This document shows, piece after piece, positions 25,071-34,226 of a DNA stretch of 64,000 nt. The stretch covers positions 372,001-436,000 of the forward strand of contig JAJEHD010000018.1 of assembly GCA_022819505.1 (NCBI GenBank). Direction: 5' to 3'. A program made the translations under genes and the position numbers. The notes under the pieces were generated by a model that saw nothing but the letters and a program-made list of their open reading frames with translations, was not told the DNA's origin and did no database searches. Numbering within the stretch: the stretch's first letter is position 1; the number at the start of each line of letters is the position of its first letter. This DNA comes from Acidimicrobiia bacterium. GTDB lineage: Bacteria > Actinomycetota > Acidimicrobiia > Acidimicrobiales > Aldehydirespiratoraceae.

Positions 25071-26327
25071 ATGCCCTGGCCCACCGCCGACGAGGCCGTG
25101 TTCGACCTGATCCGTCAGGAGATCCGCCGCCAGAACACCACCATCCAGCTCATCGCCTCGGAGAACTTCGCCAGCCCGGCGGTGATGGCCGCCACCGGCT
25201 CGGTGTTCACCAACAAGTACAGCGAGGGCTACCCGGGCCGGCGCTACTACGGCGGCAACATGGTCGCAGACGAGGCTGAGGACCTGGCCCGCCGCCGAGC
25301 GTGCGAGCTGTTCGGGGCCGACCACGCCAACGTGCAGCCCCACGCCGGCGCCATCGCCAACATGGGCGCCTACCATGCCGTGATCGAGCCGGGCGACACC
25401 GTGCTCGGCATGAGCCTCGACCACGGCGGGCACCTCACCCACGGGTCGCCGGTGAACTTCTCGGGCCTCCAGTACCGGTTCGTGTCCTACGGGGTTACCG
25501 CCAGCGACGAGCGCATCGACATGGACCAGTTGCGCGACCTGGCACTGGCCGAGCGGCCCAAGCTGATCGTGGCCGGCGCCACCGCCTACCCTCGCCTCAT
25601 CCACCCTGAGCCGCTTCGAGAGATAGCCGACGAGTCGGGCGCTCTGCTGATGTTCGACGCGGCCCACATCGCCGGACTGATCGCGGGCGGCGTGCACCCC
25701 AACCCGACGCAGTTCGCCGACATCGTGACGTTCACCACCCACAAGACCCTGCGCGGCCCCCGGGGCGGGGCCATCATCTGCCGCTCCGACTACGCCAAGG
25801 CGGTCGACAAGGCCATGTTCCCCGGCATCCAGGGCGGCCCGCTCGACCACGCGGTGGCGGCCAAGGCGGCGGCCTTCGCGGAGGCGGCCACCGCGGAGTT
25901 CGCCGACTACGCGGCCCGCATCGTGGAGAACTCCCGGGCGCTGGCCGCGGCGCTGGCCGGGCACGGCTTCCGGCTCGTCTCCGGCGGCACCGACAACCAC
26001 CTGATGCTGGTGGACCTGCGAACCTTCGACCCGGACCTCACCGGCAAGGAGGCCCAGGCCACCCTCGACAGTGCCGGGATCAGCCTCAACAAGAACACGG
26101 TGCCCGACGACCCCCGCTCGCCCTTCGTCACATCAGGGGTGCGCATCGGCACGCCCGCGGTGACCACCCAGGGCATGGACACCGACGACATGGTCACTAT
26201 CGCCGATCTCATCTCCAGGGCGTTGCGCAACCGCTCGGACGACGCCGCGGTGGCCGCAGTGCGAGCCGACGCGGAGGAGTTGTGCGCGGCCAAGCCGCCC
26301 TACCCGGGGCTGGACACCGAGGACTAG
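25071..26327 (+). CDS. glyA: Serine hydroxymethyltransferase
   Basis: PLP enzyme (418 residues) converting serine and tetrahydrofolate to glycine and methylene-tetrahydrofolate. Signatures: the N-terminal [57 protein letters not shown] and the PLP-lysine motif [15 protein letters not shown] with Lys225. The ATG at 25071 is preceded by a Shine-Dalgarno-like GAAGGAG, and TACCGT about 50 bases upstream (25015-25020) may be its -10. Unlike most neighbours it thus has a leader. Confidence 0.98.
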   Translation: MPWPTADEAVFDLIRQEIRRQNTTIQLIASENFASPAVMAATGSVFTNKYSEGYPGRRYYGGNMVADEAEDLARRRACELFGADHANVQPHAGAIANMGAYHAVIEPGDTVLGMSLDHGGHLTHGSPVNFSGLQYRFVSYGVTASDERIDMDQLRDLALAERPKLIVAGATAYPRLIHPEPLREIADESGALLMFDAAHIAGLIAGGVHPNPTQFADIVTFTTHKTLRGPRGGAIICRSDYAKAVDKAMFPGIQGGPLDHAVAAKAAAFAEAATAEFADYAARIVENSRALAAALAGHGFRLVSGGTDNHLMLVDLRTFDPDLTGKEAQATLDSAGISLNKNTVPDDPRSPFVTSGVRIGTPAVTTQGMDTDDMVTIADLISRALRNRSDDAAVAAVRADAEELCAAKPPYPGLDTED

Positions 26328-26397
26328 AGGCCCCCAAGCGGGTCGCCCCGGGCCTGCGAGCGCCGGTCGGGCCGATCGCCGGATAGGGGCGTTTGGG

Positions 26398-27540
26398 GTG
26401 CCGCCGATCCTGTCCTTCGCCATCGTCGGCCTTGTGGCCGCGATCACCACCTTCCTGCTGGTTCCCCTGACGACCAGGGCGGCGGTCCGCATGGGCGCCA
26501 GCCGGGAGCCCGACGCCCACCACATTCACGAGGCTCCCACCCCCACCTCCGGTGGCCTCGCCATGCTCGCCGGGGTTGCCGTCGCGGTGGCGGTCGCGCC
26601 CGCAGTGGGCGGCCTCTCGGAGTTGTTCGTCGCGCCTGGAGAGATCCTGGGCGGGGTCGCCGCCGCGGCGATCGTCCTGGCGGTCGGCTTCTACGACGAC
26701 GTCAGAGAGTTGTCACCGCCGGCCAAGGCTGCGGGCGTGGCCGCGGCAGGCGTCGTGCTCCACCTGTCAGGGGTGTCGATTGCCGTCTTCCGGGTGCCGT
26801 TCTGGGATCTGGTGTTCCTCTCGGACGAGTGGTCGGCGCTGATCACCATTCTGTGGGTGCTGGGCATGGCCAACGCGGTGAACCTCATCGACGGCCTCGA
26901 CGGCCTCGCCGCTGGAATCATGGCCATCGCCTCGGGTGCCTTCCTGCTCTACGCCCTGCGCCTCGCGGACCAGGGCGTGATCGACGAGGCCAACCCGGGA
27001 GCGCTGTGGGCCGCGGTCGCGCTGGGAGTGTGCGTCGGGTTCCTGCCCCACAACCTGTACCCGGCCCGTGTCTTCATGGGCGACGGCGGGGCGCTCCTGC
27101 TGGGTGCGTTGATGGCTGCCGCCACCATCAGCGTGGGAGGCCGTTCAACGGTGGAGTTCAGCGGTCAGGCGTTCTTCTTCTACGCGCCGCTGGTTATCCC
27201 CCTGGTGATTCTGGGCGTGCCGGTGGTCGACACCCTCTTCGCCATCGTGCGTCGCACCGTGGGCCGGCGGGGCTTCGCGGTGGCCGATCGCGACCACCTG
27301 CACCACCGTCTCATGCGTCTCGGCCACGGGCACCGCCGAGCAGTGGTCGTCCTGTGGCTGTGGACCGCGCTGCTGTCGGCGTTCGTGCTGGTCCCCACCT
27401 ACACCGGCCGGGGCGATGCCATCGTGCCGGTAGGGATCGCCGCGCTGGCGCTGGTGCTGTTCACCATCTTCCATCCCCGGTTCGGGTACGACAGCGTGGA
27501 GGTCGACGCCGAGGAATTGGACCGCCTCAAGAAGCTCTGA
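26398..27540 (+). CDS. Glycosyltransferase 4 family, WecA/TagO-like polyprenyl-phosphate sugar-1-P transferase
   Basis: Integral membrane enzyme (380 residues, about 10-11 helices) that transfers a GlcNAc-1-phosphate-type group from UDP to undecaprenyl or decaprenyl phosphate, starting a cell-envelope glycan. Visible motifs: HHIHEAPTPTSGGLAM, the metal-binding DD of FYDDVRELSPPAKA, NAVNLIDGLDGLAAG, RVFMGDGGALLLG and the cytoplasmic DRDHLHHRLMRLGH signature of WecA/TagO proteins. That HHRL loop and the absence of MraY-specific sequence argue against MraY. GTG start; converges on the MFS gene 23 bp away. Confidence 0.93.
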   Translation: MPPILSFAIVGLVAAITTFLLVPLTTRAAVRMGASREPDAHHIHEAPTPTSGGLAMLAGVAVAVAVAPAVGGLSELFVAPGEILGGVAAAAIVLAVGFYDDVRELSPPAKAAGVAAAGVVLHLSGVSIAVFRVPFWDLVFLSDEWSALITILWVLGMANAVNLIDGLDGLAAGIMAIASGAFLLYALRLADQGVIDEANPGALWAAVALGVCVGFLPHNLYPARVFMGDGGALLLGALMAAATISVGGRSTVEFSGQAFFFYAPLVIPLVILGVPVVDTLFAIVRRTVGRRGFAVADRDHLHHRLMRLGHGHRRAVVVLWLWTALLSAFVLVPTYTGRGDAIVPVGIAALALVLFTIFHPRFGYDSVEVDAEELDRLKKL

Positions 27541-27563
27541 GCCATCGCTCGGCGCCCCGGTTC

Positions 27564-29141
27564 CTAGTCGCCGGGGTTGAGGTCCTCGGGGTTGATCTCC
27601 TCGAGTTCCTGGCCCACGGTCTCGGGATACTTCAGGAGGACCAGGGCGGCCACGATCAGGGGGCCGACGGCCAGCAGGGCGAGCGCCGGGCCGAGCCGCC
27701 CGTCGAGCGCATCCGACAGCCATCCGGCCACAATCAGCCCCAGGGCGCTCCCGACCACCCCCACCATCACGATCACGCCGTTGGAGCGTCCCCGCCGGTG
27801 GGTGCCGAACAGCTCGGGTCCGTAGACGGCCAGCGCGGGCACGGCCACCGCCCCGACCACGCCCCCGACCAGGGTCAGCAGCCAGAGGGCGGCGCCGTCG
27901 GTGAAGAAGGCCCATGCGATGAGCACCGCTCCCAGCGCCAGCCCGGCTGCGCCGGTGGGTCGGCGGCCGCGGCGGTCGGCCAGATACCCGCCCACGAAGA
28001 CCCCGATGCCGATGGGAGTGTTGGTGAAGTAGGTGAACAGCGTTATGGCCGTCGCCGAGAACTCGCGTTCGTCCTTGAGGAAATCGTTTCGCAACCCGGA
28101 GGCCGGTGCCGCGAACATGGCAATCAGGAACGCCGACGCGGCCAGCAGCATCAGCCTCCTGCGCCGGCGGGCTGCCACTTCCGGGTCGGCTTGGCGGTCG
28201 ATCAGGGCAGCGTCGGGAGCAACCCGTCCGGCTGCGGCGGTCTCGTAGCGCCGGCTCTCCGGCAGCCGGCGTCCCACCCAGACGATGACGGCCAGGCCGG
28301 CCAGCGGCACCACGTACACCAGGCGCCAGGCCGCGATGTGCAGATCGGCCATCGGCAGCACCGCGAAGGCCATGCCCGAACCCAGCGCTGCGCACAGCAC
28401 CAGTACCGACATGGCCCAGGCCCGGGACCGGGCCGGCATCTCCTCGGCGGCCAGGATCACGATCAGGATGCCGAGGGCGGTCGACAGGCCCCGGGCGACG
28501 AGCTGGGTGCCGCCCAGGAACCAGAATCCCGGCGCCAGCGCACCCAGCGCGGTGATCAGGCAACTGCCCAAGCCGGTTGCCAGCAGGAGGCGCTTGCGCC
28601 CGTGCCGGTCGGCGAGGGCCGCGGTGACCAGTGCGATCAGCACCCCGGCCCGGACCACGCCCATCAGGACCCCCTGGGCGGTGTTGCCGCGATCGAACTC
28701 GTCGGCTGCGAAGGTGAGGGTGGCGGTGAGGACGGTTCCGAGGTAGCCGTCCACGACCTGGATGGTGCACAGCAGGCCGAGCACGGTGGCGGCCCGGGCG
28801 CTCAGGCGGTCCGGGGGCGCCCACCAGTAGCCGTAGGCGTCCCGGCGCCTCCGCAGCGCGCTCCGCACCGGGAAGTGAAACAGCCAGGCCCACACCGGAA
28901 CGGCGAGACGGTACGAGGTGGTCTCGGTCAGCTGCCACGCCTCGCCGGTGGCGTCGCCGGGCTCGGCCTTCTCCATCGACAGCGTGCGTGTGTAGTCGCG
29001 GAACGGGCCGTCGCGTGCCTCGAACCGGTCCTCGCCGACGGCGCGCTCGGCCACGATGTCGCCGCGGGGCTGCTGCCGGGCCGCTCGCTCGCGCTCCATC
29101 TCGGCCGCGCTGCCCCGCCGCACCACCCGCAATACGGTCAT
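27564..29141 (-). CDS. MFS transporter
   Basis: Twelve-helix major facilitator (525 residues) with an unusually long N-terminal cytoplasmic extension of about 110 residues before the first helix. The two MFS signature loops are present: ALADRHGRKRLLLA after helix 2 and YLADRRGRRPTGAA after helix 8. A conserved PESRRYE follows helix 6, and the C-terminal tail reads KYPETVGQELEEINPEDL, resembling sugar/metabolite:H+ symporter-type carriers. The substrate is not predictable. Divergent from murA: the ATG at 29141 lies 29 bp from the murA GTG. Confidence 0.9.
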   Translation of the reverse strand: MTVLRVVRRGSAAEMERERAARQQPRGDIVAERAVGEDRFEARDGPFRDYTRTLSMEKAEPGDATGEAWQLTETTSYRLAVPVWAWLFHFPVRSALRRRRDAYGYWWAPPDRLSARAATVLGLLCTIQVVDGYLGTVLTATLTFAADEFDRGNTAQGVLMGVVRAGVLIALVTAALADRHGRKRLLLATGLGSCLITALGALAPGFWFLGGTQLVARGLSTALGILIVILAAEEMPARSRAWAMSVLVLCAALGSGMAFAVLPMADLHIAAWRLVYVVPLAGLAVIVWVGRRLPESRRYETAAAGRVAPDAALIDRQADPEVAARRRRRLMLLAASAFLIAMFAAPASGLRNDFLKDEREFSATAITLFTYFTNTPIGIGVFVGGYLADRRGRRPTGAAGLALGAVLIAWAFFTDGAALWLLTLVGGVVGAVAVPALAVYGPELFGTHRRGRSNGVIVMVGVVGSALGLIVAGWLSDALDGRLGPALALLAVGPLIVAALVLLKYPETVGQELEEINPEDLNPGD

Positions 29142-29158
29142 CGCCGGTCCAGGCTCAA

Positions 29159-29164
29159 TAGGCT
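29159..29164 (+). promoter_or_regulatory. -10 box of murA
   Basis: TAGGCT ending 6 bases before the GTG at 29171; leaderless geometry. Confidence 0.45.
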
Positions 29165-29170
29165 TGGGCG

Positions 29171-30442
29171 GTGGCGATCGAGCGAATAGTCGTGCGCTCC
29201 GGCCGGCCGCTGGAAGGCACCGTGACGGTGGCCGGCGCCAAGAACTCGGTGCTCAAGCTCATGGCGGCGACCCTGCTGGCCGAGGGCTCCTACCGGCTCG
29301 ACAACGTTCCCCGCATCGTCGACGTCGACCTCATGGCCGAGCTGTTGAGGGCCGTGGGCTGCGCGGTCGAGTGGGATCCGGTACAACCGTCGTTGCTCCA
29401 CATCGACGTGCCCGCCGAGATCAGCCCGGTCGCCCCCTACGACATCGTCGAGAGATTCCGGGCGTCGGTCGTGGTCCTCGGGCCGATGCTGGCCCGCTGC
29501 GGCGAGGCCAAGGTGGCGTTGCCCGGGGGCGACGACTTCGGTCCCCGGCCCATCGACATGCATGTGCAGGGCCTGGTGGAGCTGGGGGCGGCGGTGGAAG
29601 TCGTGCACGGCTACGTGGAGGCGTCGGCCGCCGAGCTGCTGGGCGGGCGGGTCGTGCTCGAGTTCCCCAGCGTCGGTGCCACTGAGAACCTGCTGATGGC
29701 CGCGGTGGCGGCCAAGGGCGCCACCGTGATCGACAATGCGGCCCGCGAGCCCGAGATCACCGATCTCTGCCAGCTGCTGGGCCGGATGGGAGCCGCAATC
29801 GAGGGGGTCGGCTCGTCCACGCTGATCGTGGAGGGCACCGGCACCACTGCTCCCTTGCAGCCCGCCGACCATTCCGTCGTGCCGGACCGCATCGTTGCCG
29901 CCACCCACCTGGCCGCGCTCGGCGTGGCGTCGGGCGAGGTGTTCGTAGCCGGCGCTCGCCACGACCACATGGAGCTGCTCTGCCAGAAGCTGACCGACAT
30001 GGGGATGGTCATCACCCCCGACGACGGCGGCATCCGCGCCATCGCGCCCCGCCGACTCGACTCGATCGACTGCTCCACGCTGCCCTACCCGGGCGTGGCC
30101 ACCGACTACCTGCCGTTCCTTGTCGCCATGCTGGCCACAGCCTCCGGCGTCGGGATCGTCACCGAAAACCTGTTCCCCGGAAGGTTCCGCTACGTGGATG
30201 AGCTGCGCCGCATGGGCGCCGACATCCGCACCGACTCCCACCACGCCGTCGTGCGCGGCGTCGAACAGCTCTCGGGGGCGCCGGTCAGGGCCCACGACAT
30301 ACGGGCCGGCGCCGCGCTCGCCGTCGCCGGGCTGGGTGCAGAGGGCACCACGGTCGTGAGCGAAGCGCATCACGTGGCCCGCGGCTACGAGGACCTGGCC
30401 GCCGACCTGGCGTCGCTCGGCGCCGACGTGCGAGCCGAATAG
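29171..30442 (+). CDS. murA: UDP-N-acetylglucosamine 1-carboxyvinyltransferase
   Basis: First committed step of peptidoglycan synthesis: transfers enolpyruvate to UDP-GlcNAc (423 residues, EPSP-synthase fold). The Lys/Asn of AGAKNSVLKLMAATLLA (Lys24, Asn25) and the DVDLMAELLRA, GPMLARCGEAKV and GPRPIDMH segments are clear. At the catalytic loop the usual Cys is replaced: PGG is followed by Asp121 (PGGDDFGPRP). This natural Cys-to-Asp change, as in mycobacterial MurA, retains activity but prevents fosfomycin alkylation. GTG start. Confidence 0.96.
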   Translation: MAIERIVVRSGRPLEGTVTVAGAKNSVLKLMAATLLAEGSYRLDNVPRIVDVDLMAELLRAVGCAVEWDPVQPSLLHIDVPAEISPVAPYDIVERFRASVVVLGPMLARCGEAKVALPGGDDFGPRPIDMHVQGLVELGAAVEVVHGYVEASAAELLGGRVVLEFPSVGATENLLMAAVAAKGATVIDNAAREPEITDLCQLLGRMGAAIEGVGSSTLIVEGTGTTAPLQPADHSVVPDRIVAATHLAALGVASGEVFVAGARHDHMELLCQKLTDMGMVITPDDGGIRAIAPRRLDSIDCSTLPYPGVATDYLPFLVAMLATASGVGIVTENLFPGRFRYVDELRRMGADIRTDSHHAVVRGVEQLSGAPVRAHDIRAGAALAVAGLGAEGTTVVSEAHHVARGYEDLAADLASLGADVRAE

Positions 30443-30446
30443 CAAG

Positions 30447-30593
30447 TCAATCCTCGTCGGCCGGAGCGGTCTGCGATTGCTTGACTGCCCGCCGCTTCGC
30501 GTGCCAGACGATGCCGGCGAACAGCAGCACCGGGCAGGCCACGAGCAGCGCCTCGTCCCATCCCCCCTGATGCGCCAGCACCGCCAGGCCCAT
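30447..30593 (-). CDS. Small single-helix membrane protein
   Basis: A 48-residue frame with a central hydrophobic helix ALLVACPVLLFAGIVWHA, then a basic KRRAVK stop-transfer cluster and a short polar tail ending in ADED. Its stop lies 4 bp beyond the murA stop on the opposite strand. Small membrane proteins of this type occur in actinobacteria, but the family is not named here. Predicted from membrane topology and good codon usage only. Confidence 0.5.
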   Translation of the reverse strand: MGLAVLAHQGGWDEALLVACPVLLFAGIVWHAKRRAVKQSQTAPADED

Positions 30594-30672
30594 CCCGCGA
30601 GCCTACGAGGCCGCCGCGGGCCGTAGTTGAAGAGCCGTAGGTCGGAATGCTCTTTGGGAGGATGTCACCGAG

Positions 30673-31092
30673 CTAGGCGGCGTCGGGTAGGCGGATCTTG
30701 GTGGGCCCCCGGCCGCGGCTGAGGGCGATAGCCCATGGTCCGCGTCCCAGCGACGACGACAGCCGAGTGACCTTGTCCCAGTTGGCGAGGACTAGCAGCA
30801 GACACTCTCGTGGACTCAGATCCTGCTTGCCGGTGATGATGACGGCGCGAACCTGAGCCTGCCGGAAGCGGGAGAGTTCGTCAGTACGCTTGCGGATCTG
30901 GTTGTCACGGGTGACCAAGACGAGGTTGCGGCCTCTGGCGCCGATTGCGTCGAAGATGGTCGTGTCTGCGGTCCCCCTAGGCAACTCCGGAATGGCGGGG
31001 TGGCCGGGGTAGAGCGCCGTTCCCACCTCATCCAGGGCGCGGCCGACGGGCAGGAGGTTCTCGTCTACGAAGATGCCCCAGATCTCACGCAA
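30673..31092 (-). CDS. PIN-like toxin, VapC45 type
   Basis: Probable ribonuclease toxin (139 residues) of a type II toxin-antitoxin pair. The PIN-like core has the acidic FVDENLLPVGRALDEVG, ADTTIFDAIGARG, LVTRDNQIRKR and an ITGKQDLSPRECLLLVLANWDKV segment typical of VapC45/DUF5615-like proteins. The TTG at 31092 is the only reasonable start and overlaps the antitoxin gene by eight bases, so it is translationally coupled. The target RNA is unknown. Confidence 0.8.
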   Translation of the reverse strand: MREIWGIFVDENLLPVGRALDEVGTALYPGHPAIPELPRGTADTTIFDAIGARGRNLVLVTRDNQIRKRTDELSRFRQAQVRAVIITGKQDLSPRECLLLVLANWDKVTRLSSSLGRGPWAIALSRGRGPTKIRLPDAA

Positions 31093-31750
31093 GGCTCAAG
31101 AAGCGGACGGCATCGTCGACAGCCGCGGGTGTGACGTCCCACATCCTTGCGACTTCGCTCCGGCGCTCGCCTGCGGCCACGGCTTCCGCGATGACGTCGG
31201 CCCGTAGGCGCCGACCCGCGATCGTTGGCCGACCCGACGAGAACTCCGGGTCGGCGACGATGGTCCCTTCGAGAACGACCCGCTCGACGGCCCCGTCCGT
31301 GCCGAAGCTGGCGACATCCGTGAATCGAGCCACCTCGGGCGAAAGAACGGTGGTTCTGCCGTTGGGAACCACAAGGTGGAGGCCGGGATCGAGGTCGACA
31401 TCGCGTTGGATGCGCAGAACCGCTGCCCGGCCTTCGGCGTCTAGGAAGGGACGGGAGATGGCGAGCGGATAGGACTCGTGAAAGGTCTCACGCAGGGCGA
31501 CAATCACCGGTCTGAGTCCGAATACACCGTTCCCGCGATCCTGGTACTCCGCGATCATGCGAGCCTCGACGAACTCGCCCCACGTCACCCTGTCTGATCC
31601 GGTCCGCTCGGCCCGGATCAGAGGGCTACGGCGCCCTCGACGGGAGCCGTCTATCCAGCGGCGAGCGGTGCCTCTCGGGGTTCCCAACAGGCGATCCAAC
31701 TCCTCCATCCGATAGAGCGGTTCCTGCAGCAGTGAAGTCGATTCCGGCAT
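31085..31750 (-). CDS. DUF433-domain antitoxin, VapB45 type
   Basis: Antitoxin partner of the PIN-like protein (221 residues). The N-terminal part YRMEELDRLLGTPRGTARRWIDG resembles a MerR-like helix-turn-helix. The C-terminal DUF433 domain is seen as ADPEFSSGRPTIAGRRLRADVIAEAV, GERRSEVARMWDVTPAAVDDAVRFL. It is the promoter-proximal gene and ATG 31750 has a GGAG Shine-Dalgarno. The AT-rich stretch at about 31800-31845 upstream, rich in TATGCT/TACGTA-like boxes on the minus strand, is the likely autoregulated promoter. Confidence 0.82.
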   Translation of the reverse strand: MPESTSLLQEPLYRMEELDRLLGTPRGTARRWIDGSRRGRRSPLIRAERTGSDRVTWGEFVEARMIAEYQDRGNGVFGLRPVIVALRETFHESYPLAISRPFLDAEGRAAVLRIQRDVDLDPGLHLVVPNGRTTVLSPEVARFTDVASFGTDGAVERVVLEGTIVADPEFSSGRPTIAGRRLRADVIAEAVAAGERRSEVARMWDVTPAAVDDAVRFLSLA

Positions 31751-31923
31751 CAGGCTGATCTCCGTAACACCTGCCGAACCCGTCGGACCCGGTCCCCGTC
31801 ACATACGTAGCATAGATTAGCAAATCATGAAATTAGTTCAAACATCATCGCAGGTGTTTGTCGGGAGATCTGGTGGCGGGACAGCGGGTCGGAGTTGGGG
31901 CCGGGCGCTGCGAGACTGGGCCT

Positions 31924-32184
31924 GTGCGGGCCGAAGTGGAGAAGATCATCAAGATCATCCGGCCGGCCATTCAGGCCGACGAGGGAGACATCAGCCTCAT
32001 TGAGGTCGACGAGGCGACCGGCGTCGTCACCGTCGAGCTCTTCGGCGCCTGCGTCACCTGCCCGGCGTCCACCCAGACCCTCAAGGCCGGCATCGAGCGG
32101 ATCATGCGCGACCGGGTGCCAGGAGTGACCGAGGTGGTCGAGGTCAACGCCCTCGGCATGAGCGAGACGTTCGTCTCGCTCTGA
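31924..32184 (+). CDS. NifU C-terminal-like Fe-S cluster scaffold protein
   Basis: Single-domain NifU-C/Nfu protein (86 residues). It contains IIRPAIQADEGDISLIEVD and the cluster-binding CxxC in FGACVTCPASTQTLKAGIERI. It likely carries or transfers a [4Fe-4S] cluster in the cytoplasm. The start is set at GTG 31924 because the family begins just here (RAEVEKIIKIIRP); GAGACT 6 bases upstream is a possible -10. A cysteine desulfurase is encoded 3 kb downstream. Its stop is 18 bp from the convergent GH15 gene. Confidence 0.9.
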   Translation: MRAEVEKIIKIIRPAIQADEGDISLIEVDEATGVVTVELFGACVTCPASTQTLKAGIERIMRDRVPGVTEVVEVNALGMSETFVSL

Positions 32185-32202
32185 GCACGGGGAGGCACCC
32201 GT

Positions 32203-34038
32203 TCAGCGGGCGCGGTGCTCGGCGAGGTTGAGGGCGTTCTCGATCAGGCCGAGGTGGCTGTACGCCTGCGGGAAGTTGCCCCTCGCCTCGCCGGTGACCG
32301 GGTCGTACTCCTCCGACATCAGTCCGGTCGGTCCCGCCAGGGCCGCATAGTCGTCGAAGAGGGCGCGGGCGCCGTCGAGGTCGCCGATCAGGATCTTGGC
32401 GTCGATCAGCCACGATGTCATCAGGTTGAAGCCGCTCGGAGTGCCGGGCAGCCCGTCCTGGCCCCGGTAGCGGTAGACGGTGGGACCGACTCTCAGCTGG
32501 GACTCGATGGCCTCGACGGTGGCGCCCAAGCGGGGATCGGTGGGCGCCACGAGGCCCGACAGGCCCACGGCCAGCACGGCCGAGTCGAGGTCGGTGCTGC
32601 CGTAGGCGGCGGTGAACGAGCCCACCTCGGGGTTCCAGCCCTCTGAGAGAATCTCCGCCGCAATCGTGTCGCGCAGCTGCTTCCATTCCGGCACGAGGCG
32701 GCCGAACACGCTCCTGGCCACGGCGATCCCCCGATCGACGGCCATCCAGCACATGGTCTTGGAGTGGACGTGATGGCGGGGCGCGGCCCGTATCTCCCAG
32801 ATGCCCTGGTCGGGCTCCCGCCAGCGCAGGCTCACCGCGGCCACCAACTTCTCCGCCAGGTGCCAATGGGGCTCGTCGAGAGGCGCGCCGACCCGGCCCA
32901 GCCGCCAGATCAGCTCCATGATCGGTCCGAACACGTCGGTCTGCGCCTGCTGCTCGGCGGCGTTGCCGATCCGCACCGGATGGCTGCCCCCGTAGCCGGC
33001 CAGGTGCGGGTCGAAGTGCTCGGGCGGCAGGGCGCCGCCGTCGACGGTGTAGATGGGGGCCAGATGATCCAGGTCGGTGCCGCCGCCCTCGATGAGCCGA
33101 AGCAGCCAGCCGAGCAGGTCCATTGCCTCCTGCGTGGATCCCAGGCGCGCCAGCGTGCTGGCCGCCATCGACGCGTCCCGCATCCAGCAGTAGCGGTAGT
33201 CCCAGTTGCGGGACCCTCCCAGCTCCTGGGGCAGGCTGGTGGTGGGAGCCGCGATGATCGCACCGGTCGGGTAATGGCACAGGGCCTTGAGCACCAGAGC
33301 GGAACGCCGCACGAGATCGGTCTGGAGCGGCGGGAGGGTCAGGCCGCCGGCCCAGGCGCTCCAGTGCTCGATGGTGGCCGAGCGCCGCTGCGGTTCCGGC
33401 GTCGAGTCGTCGCCCGCGCCGGGGCCGCAGAGCAGTTCCAGCACGACCGGTCCCGCCGACAGGTCCACGTCGGCCCGGGCGGTGTCGTTGCCGCCGTTCG
33501 ACTCGATGTGCCATCGCAGGCCCGGAGACCGCAGGCCCGTCATGAATGGGTCGGCGTTGCCGCGCACGTCGATCCCGGTGTCGTTGCGCTCCAGCCGCGT
33601 CGCCCCGGAGTCCGAACGGGACACGAACTCGACGACGGCGAGTCCGCGGCCCTTCAAGACCCGAACCAGGCGGCTCCGTTCGGCGGGCTCTGCCGGCAGT
33701 CCATCGGAGCAGTCGAGGTAGTCGGTCACCGTCATGTCCTCCCACGACGTCTCCAACACCAAGGAGTGGTCGATATAGCGCTGCCGCGGGCGAGCAGCGG
33801 GACCGGTGGGGCGTACCGCGAAGTAGCCGTCGGGCGGGCCGCCGAGCAACTCGGCCATCAAGGGGTTCGAGTCGACTCGGGGACAGCAGAACCAGACCAC
33901 GCGGGCGTCGGGCGTCACGAGGGCCGCTGTGCGCTGATCCGACAGCAGAGAGTGGTGCTCGATGGGCACCACTGGTGACGATGCAGAATCCGCAGGACCA
34001 GCCGGCGATGGGCTCTGCGGATGGGCAGAGGCGTTCAC
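32203..34038 (-). CDS. Glycoside hydrolase family 15 protein (trehalase/glucoamylase-like)
   Basis: About 611 residues with the two-part GH15 layout: an N-terminal beta-sandwich domain starting IEHHSLLSDQRTAALVTPDARVVWFCCPRVDS, and a C-terminal (alpha/alpha)6 barrel with SLPQELGGSRNWDYRYCWMRDASMAASTLARLG, YGGSHPVRIGNAAEQQAQTDVFG and QGIWEIRAAPRHHVHSKTMCW. Actinobacterial relatives hydrolyse trehalose; glucoamylase activity is an alternative. No signal peptide, so intracellular. GTG 34038 is chosen because TAGCGT (minus, 34046-34051) ends 7 bases before it; a GTG at 34098 is further upstream. Confidence 0.92.
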   Translation of the reverse strand: MNASAHPQSPSPAGPADSASSPVVPIEHHSLLSDQRTAALVTPDARVVWFCCPRVDSNPLMAELLGGPPDGYFAVRPTGPAARPRQRYIDHSLVLETSWEDMTVTDYLDCSDGLPAEPAERSRLVRVLKGRGLAVVEFVSRSDSGATRLERNDTGIDVRGNADPFMTGLRSPGLRWHIESNGGNDTARADVDLSAGPVVLELLCGPGAGDDSTPEPQRRSATIEHWSAWAGGLTLPPLQTDLVRRSALVLKALCHYPTGAIIAAPTTSLPQELGGSRNWDYRYCWMRDASMAASTLARLGSTQEAMDLLGWLLRLIEGGGTDLDHLAPIYTVDGGALPPEHFDPHLAGYGGSHPVRIGNAAEQQAQTDVFGPIMELIWRLGRVGAPLDEPHWHLAEKLVAAVSLRWREPDQGIWEIRAAPRHHVHSKTMCWMAVDRGIAVARSVFGRLVPEWKQLRDTIAAEILSEGWNPEVGSFTAAYGSTDLDSAVLAVGLSGLVAPTDPRLGATVEAIESQLRVGPTVYRYRGQDGLPGTPSGFNLMTSWLIDAKILIGDLDGARALFDDYAALAGPTGLMSEEYDPVTGEARGNFPQAYSHLGLIENALNLAEHRAR

Positions 34039-34226
34039 AGGCGCGACGCTAATGCGCCCGCGAACAGGTGAGAACCGGTCGCGGTCGGGCGGTGTCACTC
34101 CCGCTCTTGTTCGCTGCGCTCACGGGCCGCTCGGGCCACGGCCTCGCTCGTACAGGCCGTTCGCTCGGGCCGATTCGCTCGGCCTCTCAGTGGCCGTGCC
34201 GGCCTGCGCCGCTACGGTGCCGAGCC

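Noticed and set aside
26829..29189. A 786-codon frame crossing WecA-like and MFS genes
   Set aside because: Runs across two well-supported genes and an operon boundary in other frames; composition is Gly/Arg/His/Gln rich with no domain.
31000..32000. CRISPR array or tRNA gene in the AT-richer gap near 31.8 kb
   Set aside because: No regular repeats or cloverleaf seen; it is best explained as the toxin-antitoxin promoter region.
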